A DNA stretch of 6,107 bases from Candidatus Merdenecus merdavium (GTDB lineage: Bacteria; Bacillota; Clostridia; Lachnospirales; Lachnospiraceae), in the NCBI GenBank assembly GCA_018715425.1, contig DVLR01000154.1:1-6107 (forward strand), written 5' to 3'. A model generated the notes under the pieces. The model saw only the letters and a program-made list of their open reading frames with translations. It was not told where the DNA came from and ran no database searches. The position numbers and the translations under genes are program-made. Below are positions 1-4,705 of this stretch, one piece after another. Position 1 is the first letter of the stretch. The number at the start of each line of letters is the position of its first letter.

Positions 1-447
1 ACTCTCCTTTCCTCCCCTTTCATAGGGAGCAAAAGATCGATAGATAAACAAACGCTGAAAATAAAAGAATGCTGATTTTATTCGACTAAGGAAATTCCTA
101 TTATAAAGAAGTATAAAGATAGAAATGATTCCTCCTAAGATGAAAGAATAGAACATACACCATAAAACGCCTTTTAATCCTATGATGCCGCCTAACATAG
201 ATAATAGTTTAATATCTCCTGCTCCCAATGCTTTTATCACATATAGAAGAAACAGGGTCAAAGTAGGAGTGATAACTCCTAATAAATAATAGGCAATACC
301 TATGACACCATACGTCATAATATGGTAAATACAGCCCACTACTAATCCTATAACGATAAGATAATTAGGTACCTTATCTCTTATGATATCACTTAATACT
401 GCTAAAGATGTTAATCCTACTAACATAGTTATATAAACAACATACAT
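1..447 (-). CDS. A24-family prepilin peptidase (TadV/CpaA-like), 3' end outside window
   Basis: An inner-membrane aspartyl protease that cleaves the leader of type IV/Tad-type prepilins or pseudopilins. The 149 visible residues are almost entirely hydrophobic, with several membrane segments. The two catalytic aspartates fit the family: Asp20 in SDIIRDKVPN (the family's D-x-R-x-x-x-P-N motif) and Asp78 in GAGDIK (the GxGD-x-K motif). There is no N-terminal methylase domain or zinc-cysteine region, so this is the short TadV/CpaA/FlaK-like form, not the bifunctional PilD form. The ATG at 447 follows AAAGAGGTG at a suitable distance. No stop is reached before base 1. The last visible residues (FAPYERGGKES) resemble the linker before the final membrane segment of clostridial homologues, so perhaps 15-30 residues are missing. 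A promoter lies about 125 bases upstream, so it is probably transcribed separately from bofA. Any pilin genes would lie off the left edge. Family call is confident; the substrate is unknown. Confidence 0.88.
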   Translation of the reverse strand, partial: MYVVYITMLVGLTSLAVLSDIIRDKVPNYLIVIGLVVGCIYHIMTYGVIGIAYYLLGVITPTLTLFLLYVIKALGAGDIKLLSMLGGIIGLKGVLWCMFYSFILGGIISIFILLYNRNFLSRIKSAFFYFQRLFIYRSFAPYERGGKES

Positions 448-572
448 AAACACCTCTTTCTTTAGACGCACAGATAACCTTGCTTTTATATACGTCTTTA
501 TTCAATTATCTTTCATTTGGATAGAAGGTCAGAAACTGACATGAACATAAGTCTTAGATAACTTATAATGCT

Positions 573-601
573 ATTATATACTATTAATTTGCATTTGTCT
601 A
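573..601 (-). promoter_or_regulatory. Predicted sigma-A promoter for the prepilin peptidase gene
   Basis: On the minus strand, a -35 box TAGACA (596-601, five of six consensus bases) is followed by exactly 17 bases and a perfect -10 box TATAAT (573-578). Transcription would begin near base 566, giving a leader of about 119 bases before the ATG at 447. It is the best-scoring promoter by eye in the gap and points away from bofA, which argues that the peptidase and whatever follows it form their own transcription unit. Confidence 0.65.
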
Positions 602-628
602 TACTTGATTCGTATTTTTATTTTTTAT

Positions 629-682
629 ATATCCTATCATTAAATGGAACATTTATATTCTTACCATTTAATGATAGGATAT
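629..682. repeat. Perfect 19-bp inverted repeat with 16-base spacer
   Basis: The left arm (629-647, atatcctatcattaaatgg) and right arm (664-682) are exact reverse complements, separated by bases 648-663. Neither strand has a T run after the stem: on the minus strand the next bases are A-rich, and on the plus strand they are CTTTG. It is therefore not a textbook intrinsic terminator, although it lies about 70 bases past the bofA stop codon and could shape that transcript's 3' end. It also sits just upstream of the peptidase promoter, so a protein-binding operator or a remnant of a small repeat element are alternatives. Confidence 0.85.
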
Positions 683-753
683 CTTTGTAAGGCTGGTAAA
701 TCCAATCATTCCTTTTATAAGAAATCCAATTTATCTTATGCCTTTACCATATC

Positions 754-1026
754 TTATATAAACTTACACCCTAACACTCCGTAGAGCAGGGCCACACCTG
801 GCAATCCCAAAAAACCTATCACGGATACGCTCATTGGATTTATTCCCACGCTTAACTGAATATTTTGTAACATAAACACTTGATTCATCACATAAATAGA
901 CATCAATCCCGTACCTAAGCGCAGAATAACATTCAAAAGATATTCCGTTTTGTTACGGAAGATACCTATAACAAGTACAATGGCACAAACAACTCCAATA
1001 GCTACCATTCCATATAACTCATACAT
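754..1026 (-). CDS. bofA: BofA-family pro-sigma-K processing inhibitor
   Basis: A 90-residue integral membrane protein. In Bacillus, BofA sits in the outer forespore membrane with SpoIVFA and holds the intramembrane protease SpoIVFB inactive until pro-sigma-K should be processed. Three hydrophobic segments are visible, roughly residues 5-23, 31-53 and 66-86. The family signature is at the C-terminus: GINPMSVSVIGFLGLPGV (residues 61-78) matches the conserved G-I/V-N-x(n)-G-x-L-G-x-P-G pattern. The length fits the Bacillus protein (87 residues). The ATG at 1026 is preceded by AAGGGTGG at a suitable spacing. It is divergent from the yaaL-family gene, whereas in Bacillus subtilis the two are co-directional after recR. 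A sigma-E-like promoter lies just upstream. Some clostridia carry BofA without a full SpoIVFA/SpoIVFB pair, so the partner here is not known. Confidence 0.87.
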   Translation of the reverse strand: MYELYGMVAIGVVCAIVLVIGIFRNKTEYLLNVILRLGTGLMSIYVMNQVFMLQNIQLSVGINPMSVSVIGFLGLPGVALLYGVLGCKFI

Positions 1027-1058
1027 AATACCACCCTTTCTATTGTTACTCTTGTCTA

Positions 1059-1087
1059 TATATATCCCAAAAGTTCTTTACTTATGA
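1059..1087 (-). promoter_or_regulatory. Possible sigma-E-type promoter for bofA
   Basis: On the minus strand, TCATAAG (1081-1087) is followed by 14 bases and GATATATA (1059-1066). This resembles the sporulation sigma-E pattern (TCATATT, about 14 bases, CATACAAT), with several mismatches. The predicted start near 1052 would give a leader of about 26 bases before the bofA ATG. In Bacillus subtilis bofA is a sigma-E gene, which supports the reading, but the boxes are AT-rich and a chance match is possible. Confidence 0.3.
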
Positions 1088-1161
1088 TTCATCTATTCTT
1101 TTTATAGATCATGTAAATTTCAGTACCGAAAGGATCCGAAAACAACATTCAACAGAAAACA

Positions 1162-1191
1162 GTATAAAACATAAAAAAACCCGATATACTA
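1162..1191 (+). promoter_or_regulatory. Weak sigma-G-like promoter candidate for the yaaL-family gene
   Basis: GTATA (1162-1166) is followed by 18 bases and TATACTA (1185-1191). This fits the forespore sigma-G pattern (GHATR, about 17-18 bases, CATNHTA) with one mismatch. The same TATACT could also be a sigma-A -10, but no reasonable -35 box stands 16-18 bases before it. Transcription would begin near 1198, about 42 bases before the ATG. This is a candidate only. Confidence 0.2.
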
Positions 1192-1239
1192 TAGTAGAGT
1201 TAAGATGCCAAAAGAGTAAAAATAGAAAGCAGGAACCAT

Positions 1240-1449
1240 ATGATATTTAAAAAGAAAAAACCAGATCCTAAATCAGAATTATTAAAGGAGCTCCAAGCAG
1301 TTCAAGAAGATTTAGACCAGGCTTTCTCCGACTTTGAAAAAGCTGATGATGTAGAAATGATAGATTCCTCTATTTTCGAGATTAATTCCGTCATAAAAAA
1401 ATACAATTATATTCTCCGTAATATAAATTCAGATGATAAAATTACTTGA
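1240..1449 (+). CDS. yaaL: DUF2508 / YaaL-family small protein
   Basis: A 69-residue soluble, highly charged, mostly helical protein of unknown function. The identifying stretch is residues 39-62, EMIDSSIFEINSVIKKYNYI and the following LRNI. It matches the DUF2508 pattern of an acidic E-x-I-D turn, an amphipathic helix and an aromatic R/K-Y-x-Y-x-L end. The N-terminus is lysine-rich (FKKKKPDPK), as in Bacillus YaaL. The ATG at 1240 has AGGA five bases upstream. Its family is typically found between recR and bofA; here bofA is adjacent but on the opposite strand. There is no membrane segment or signal peptide. It converges on galM, with a hairpin between them. The family call rests on remembered motif similarity, and the function is not known. 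Confidence 0.75.
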   Translation: MIFKKKKPDPKSELLKELQAVQEDLDQAFSDFEKADDVEMIDSSIFEINSVIKKYNYILRNINSDDKIT

Positions 1450-1467
1450 TTCACTTCTTATATAGCA

Positions 1468-1515
1468 GAACAATCCATCTAACATAAGGGTCCCCTTGTG
1501 CTAAATGGATTGTTC
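1468..1515. terminator. Symmetric hairpin between convergent yaaL and galM, likely bidirectional terminator
   Basis: The arms 1468-1490 and 1493-1515 pair along their whole length with two mismatches: 11 perfect bp (GAACAATCCAT/ATGGATTGTTC), then 2 bp, then about 8 bp including one G:U and a GGG/CCC core at the tip. It starts 19 bases after the yaaL stop and 25 bases after the galM stop, which suits a shared transcription end. Neither side is followed by a clear U run, so termination strength is uncertain; it may act mainly as a 3'-end stabiliser. Confidence 0.5.
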
Positions 1516-1539
1516 ACGGCAAAATAAAACCTAATACTT

Positions 1540-2595
1540 TTATTCTGTCCTTACTTTATAAATTGTTTTTGTATCATAGACCTCTCCAGCATCAAGGATC
1601 GGTTTGAGAAAGGATGGCTCGTTTACTGCATTAGGAAAATACTGTGTTTCTAAACATAGACCTGATCTATTTCCATAGATTGCATTATTTTTACCTCTCT
1701 TTTCTCCAATAAGGTTACCTGTGTAAAGCTGTACTCCTGGAAGATCTGAAAATACTTCCATCTTTACGCTATCATCATCGTTAAAGACTTCGGCAATTTT
1801 TATAAGGCCTTCTTCAACTTTATCGACTACATAATTATGATCGTACCCCTTTGTATATTGTAATTGACGGTAATCTGCATCTATTTCCTTTCCGATTTCT
1901 TTCACGGTTGTAAAATCCATAGGCGTATCTTTTACAGATTCTATGACGCCTGTAGGAATGGATTTACTATCTACTACAGGTGTGAAATTCCCAGCATTCA
2001 ACCATAATTTATGGTTTAGAATGGTCCCTTGATCATGTCCATTTAAATTAAAATAACTATGATTCGTTAAGTTGGCTACTGTCTTTTTATCACTTTTTCC
2101 AGTATAATGCAATTCCAATGCACCATCTTTTAATAGTGTATATGTGATAGATATCTGAAAATTACCTGGAAATCCCTGATCCATATGGGGGCTATCTAAG
2201 GAAAAGGTTATACTGTTGTTTTCTTCATCTGGGTTTTCTACCTTCCATACTCTTGTATTGTATCCATTGGGACAACTATGAAGACTGTTTCCACTTTCAT
2301 TTTTTTCTAATTGATATTCTATTTCGTCTATAGAAAAAGTACCGTTTTCAATACGATTCCCATTACGTCCGATAACATTTCCAAAGAAAGGACTGTTATT
2401 TTCATATTCTTCTAAAGTATCATATCCCAAAACCACATCTACAACGCTTCCATCCTTCTTAGGGACAATGAAAGAGACCAAAGATGCACCATAGTTCGTT
2501 ACTACAGCTTTCATACCCAGTTCGTTTTCTAGTGTAAATAAATATGCTGTTTCTTTCGACGTAGTTGTTCCAAATATCCTCTTATTGATTGTCAT
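1540..2595 (-). CDS. galM: Aldose 1-epimerase (galactose mutarotase)
   Basis: A cytoplasmic enzyme that interconverts alpha and beta anomers of galactose, glucose and related aldoses, feeding the Leloir pathway or glucose use. The 351-residue beta-sandwich length is normal. Family motifs in order: GRNGNRI near residues 76-82 (the usual GR-x-x-N-R-I), NSLHSCPNGY with His106, NLTNHSYFNL with the catalytic-acid His179, GYDHNY with Asp252, and LCLETQYFPNAVNEP with the catalytic-base Glu316. The usual LHGGP or LHSGP loop reads LHSCP here, a mild variation next to an active-site histidine. The start at 2595 is chosen because AAAGGAAG (2602-2609) sits 8 bases from it but only about 2 bases from the alternative ATG at 2601, which would add Met-Asp. 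It follows glgB by only 32 bases with no terminator, so the two are probably co-transcribed. Confidence 0.93.
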   Translation of the reverse strand: MTINKRIFGTTTSKETAYLFTLENELGMKAVVTNYGASLVSFIVPKKDGSVVDVVLGYDTLEEYENNSPFFGNVIGRNGNRIENGTFSIDEIEYQLEKNESGNSLHSCPNGYNTRVWKVENPDEENNSITFSLDSPHMDQGFPGNFQISITYTLLKDGALELHYTGKSDKKTVANLTNHSYFNLNGHDQGTILNHKLWLNAGNFTPVVDSKSIPTGVIESVKDTPMDFTTVKEIGKEIDADYRQLQYTKGYDHNYVVDKVEEGLIKIAEVFNDDDSVKMEVFSDLPGVQLYTGNLIGEKRGKNNAIYGNRSGLCLETQYFPNAVNEPSFLKPILDAGEVYDTKTIYKVRTE

Positions 2596-2601
2596 ATCCA
2601 T

Positions 2602-2609
2602 CTTCCTTT
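2602..2609 (-). promoter_or_regulatory. galM ribosome binding site, decides the start
   Basis: AAAGGAAG lies directly against the ATG at 2601, too close for that codon, but its GGA core is 8 bases from the ATG at 2595. An identical AAAGGAAG occurs 13 bases upstream (2615-2622), about 15 bases before 2601, too far to serve it well. Confidence 0.65.
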
Positions 2610-2627
2610 CTATTCTTCCTTTGTATG

Positions 2628-4601
2628 CTAAATTACTTTTTTATTGCTTTCTATCTCTATTTTTAATTGTTCCTTTGCCGCTTTAGCTACTTGTATTCTA
2701 TCTCCAAGATACTTTAGTACCACAGCTCCATACCCCTTTAACTGATAAGAGATCTGCTGTTCTCTTCCATTCTGGTTTCCTTCTTCGGTTCTATAGATTT
2801 TCTTCTTGGAAATGTGGCTCTCTAATAAAACTTCATATTCTCCCTTTTTAGGAACACCCACCTGATAATCAAGGCGATCTACAGGAGTGAAATTGCATAT
2901 GAAGATCAACTGCTCTTTTTTATTCTTACTATATCTAATAAAGCTAAAGATGCTACGATCTGCATCGTCTGCATCGATCCACTCAAATCCACCTTCTACT
3001 GCATCGGTTTCATATAAAGAGGGTTCCCCTTGATAAAGCATAAACAAGCTCTTTACAAACTCTTGCAATTCTTTATGTTTTTTAGATTTTCGCACATGCC
3101 AATCTAATTGTCTTTCTTCACTCCACTCCCTTATTTGTCCAAACTCCTGTCCCATAAAAAGTAATTTTTTACCAGGATGCCCTATCATAAATGTGTAAGC
3201 TACTTTTAAGTTTTCAATTTTATCTTTTTCTCCCACACCTGGCATTTTCTCTAACATTGATTTTTTAAGATGAACCACCTCGTCATGGGATAACACAAGC
3301 ATATAATTCTCGCTATATGCATAAGTCATAGAAAAAGTCATTTTATTGTGGTTAAACCTTCTAAAATATGGATCTAACATTTGATATTCCAGGAAATCAT
3401 TCATCCATCCCATATTCCACTTCATGGTAAATCCTAATCCACCATCTTCTACTTTCCCTGTCACTTTTGGCCATGTGGTGGATTCTTCTGCAATCATCAT
3501 TGCGCCTTTATTTCTGCCTAATACTAACGTATTTAGATGTTTGAAAAAATCTACGGCTTCTAAATTCTTATTTTCTCCATATTGGTTTGGTACCCACTCC
3601 CCTGGATTTCTTCCATAATCTAAGTATAACATGGATGCCACAGCATCTACCCGTAATCCGTCAATATGATAATGCTCTATCCATAGCAGAGCACTTCCTA
3701 TTAAGAAGTTACGTACCTCATTTTTTCCATAATCAAATACCTTTGTTCCCCATTCAACATGCTCACCTTTACGGGGATCTTCATATTCATACAACGGGCT
3801 ACCATCAAAATCCGTTAATCCATGTTCATCCTTAGGAAAATGAGCAGGAACCCAATCCAGTATAATGCCAATATTATTTTGATGTAGATAGTTTACGAAA
3901 TACATAAAATCCGTTGGGCTACCATATCTAGATGTAGGTGCATAGTAACCCGTTACCTGATACCCCCAAGAACCATCATAGGGATATTCTAAAAGGCCCA
4001 TTAACTCTACATGAGTAAATCCCATCTTTTTTACATAGTCTGTAAGCTCGTGGGCTAGTTCCCTATAGTGATAAAAACCATCAGGGTTTTCCTTGGTCCC
4101 TTTATGCCTTTTCCATGATCCTAAATGTAGTTCATAGACAGAAATAGGAGAGCTATTTATATCTGTACTTACTCTTTTTTTCATCCACTGGCTATCTTCC
4201 CAGGGAAATCCTTCTATGTTGGTTACAATAGATGCAGTATTTGGCCTAAGCTCCGCATAGTTGGCGTAAGGATCTGCCTTATATAAACCCCTTCCATCCT
4301 TCGTTGTGATATAAAACTTATACACTTCATTGATATCAATTCCAGGAATAAATAATTCAAAAATCCCTCCATCCCCTAATAAATTCATTTCATGAGACTG
4401 GATATTCCATTGATTAAAGTTACCTACTACATGGACCCTTTCCCCATGAGGCGCCCAAACAGCAAATCTTACCCCTTTTACTTTACCATGATAGGCGATA
4501 TGCGCTCCTAACTTTCTATATATTTCATAATGAGTACCCTGTCCAAATAAATATTGATCAAATTCTGTAATAGCGTTTGTTACTCCACCTTGTTCTAACA
4601 A
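2628..4601 (-). CDS. glgB: 1,4-alpha-glucan (glycogen) branching enzyme, GH13
   Basis: It cuts alpha-1,4-glucan chains and transfers the piece to a C-6 hydroxyl, making the alpha-1,6 branches of glycogen in the cytoplasm. In numbering from the TTG at 4601 (657 residues), an N-terminal CBM48-type domain around residues 40-115 (VRFAVWAPHGERVHVVGNFN) precedes the GH13 barrel. Visible barrel motifs are YELHLGSWKR, the branching-enzyme signature GSWGYQVTGYYAPTSRYG, DWVPAHF (Asp249), GLRVDAVASM with nucleophile Asp319, IAEES with acid/base Glu372, and LSHDEVVH with Asp440; GQEFGQIREWSE follows, then a C-terminal beta domain. Start choice: the frame opens at TTG 4664 inside a terminator and upstream of the predicted transcription start, and ATG 4622 has no ribosome binding site, whereas TTG 4601 has GTAGGAGAAG at 8-base spacing. 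ATG 4622 (664 residues) remains possible. It lies about 30 bases upstream of galM in a likely operon. Confidence 0.95.
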   Translation of the reverse strand: MLEQGGVTNAITEFDQYLFGQGTHYEIYRKLGAHIAYHGKVKGVRFAVWAPHGERVHVVGNFNQWNIQSHEMNLLGDGGIFELFIPGIDINEVYKFYITTKDGRGLYKADPYANYAELRPNTASIVTNIEGFPWEDSQWMKKRVSTDINSSPISVYELHLGSWKRHKGTKENPDGFYHYRELAHELTDYVKKMGFTHVELMGLLEYPYDGSWGYQVTGYYAPTSRYGSPTDFMYFVNYLHQNNIGIILDWVPAHFPKDEHGLTDFDGSPLYEYEDPRKGEHVEWGTKVFDYGKNEVRNFLIGSALLWIEHYHIDGLRVDAVASMLYLDYGRNPGEWVPNQYGENKNLEAVDFFKHLNTLVLGRNKGAMMIAEESTTWPKVTGKVEDGGLGFTMKWNMGWMNDFLEYQMLDPYFRRFNHNKMTFSMTYAYSENYMLVLSHDEVVHLKKSMLEKMPGVGEKDKIENLKVAYTFMIGHPGKKLLFMGQEFGQIREWSEERQLDWHVRKSKKHKELQEFVKSLFMLYQGEPSLYETDAVEGGFEWIDADDADRSIFSFIRYSKNKKEQLIFICNFTPVDRLDYQVGVPKKGEYEVLLESHISKKKIYRTEEGNQNGREQQISYQLKGYGAVVLKYLGDRIQVAKAAKEQLKIEIESNKKVI

Positions 4602-4606
4602 ATCGT

Positions 4607-4616
4607 CTTCTCCTAC
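4607..4616 (-). promoter_or_regulatory. glgB ribosome binding site, favours TTG 4601
   Basis: GTAGGAGAAG carries the core AGGAG (4610-4614), 8 bases before TTG 4601. It is the best-placed strong Shine-Dalgarno sequence near the 5' end of the frame. The ATG at 4622 is preceded by AATTTGAAA, with no such motif. A second purine block (AAGGTGGAG) inside the coding start is not followed by a standard start codon. Confidence 0.5.
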
Positions 4617-4644
4617 TTTCATTTTCAAATTTATGATAATTTTA

Positions 4645-4653
4645 ATTATACCA
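4645..4653 (-). promoter_or_regulatory. Predicted extended -10 promoter for glgB-galM
   Basis: TGGTATAAT on the minus strand is an exact extended -10 element (TG-N-TATAAT). There is no good -35 box: with a 17-base spacer it would be TGGCTT, falling in the arm of the preceding terminator. Extended -10 promoters often tolerate a poor -35. Transcription would start near 4638, leaving about 36 bases before TTG 4601 or 15 before ATG 4622. Confidence 0.55.
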
Positions 4654-4662
4654 AGAGTATTC

Positions 4663-4701
4663 AAAAAAAGCCACTACAAACCCATAGTTTGTAATGACTT
4701 T
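4663..4701 (-). terminator. Intrinsic terminator of the AAA-domain gene
   Basis: On the minus strand, AAAGTCATTACAAAC (4687-4701) pairs along all 15 positions (two G:U) with GTTTGTAGTGGCTTT (4667-4681) across a 5-base loop. A run of seven T (4669 down to 4663) overlaps the end of the stem. It begins 4 bases after the stop codon of the upstream gene, so it ends that transcription unit and insulates glgB from it. Confidence 0.9.
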
Positions 4702-4705
4702 CTCT

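Larger units (their letters stand above)
448..753. other. Intergenic region between bofA and the prepilin peptidase gene
   Basis: These 306 bases contain no convincing open reading frame on either strand. They hold the predicted sigma-A promoter of the peptidase (573-601), a leader of about 119 bases, and a perfect 19-bp inverted repeat (629-682). Within the leader is a small hairpin, GTCAG-aaa-CTGAC, at 528-540. I could not match the leader to a known riboswitch. Nearer bofA there are short nested inverted repeats (TGGTAAA/TTTACCA around 693-749 and ATAAGA/TCTTAT inside them), too short to interpret. No canonical U-tract terminator for bofA is visible. Confidence 0.6.

Noticed and set aside
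5..22. Strong purine block on the minus strand resembling a ribosome binding site
   Set aside because: It is within the still-open prepilin peptidase frame, and any start codon it might serve would be outside the window, so it cannot be assigned.
1180..1187. CCCGATAT, close to the sigma-D (flagellar) -10 box GCCGATAT
   Set aside because: The matching TAAA box is not present about 15 bases upstream; the nearest TAAA is only 11 bases away.
3424..3835. Two plus-strand open frames opposite glgB
   Set aside because: They lie wholly antisense to the well-supported branching enzyme, have no recognisable domain and no evident ribosome binding site, and overlap each other.
4662..4664. TTG start codon for the longest glgB frame
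   Set aside because: It lies in the T run of the upstream terminator and before the predicted transcription start, has no ribosome binding site, and adds residues outside the family's usual N-terminus.
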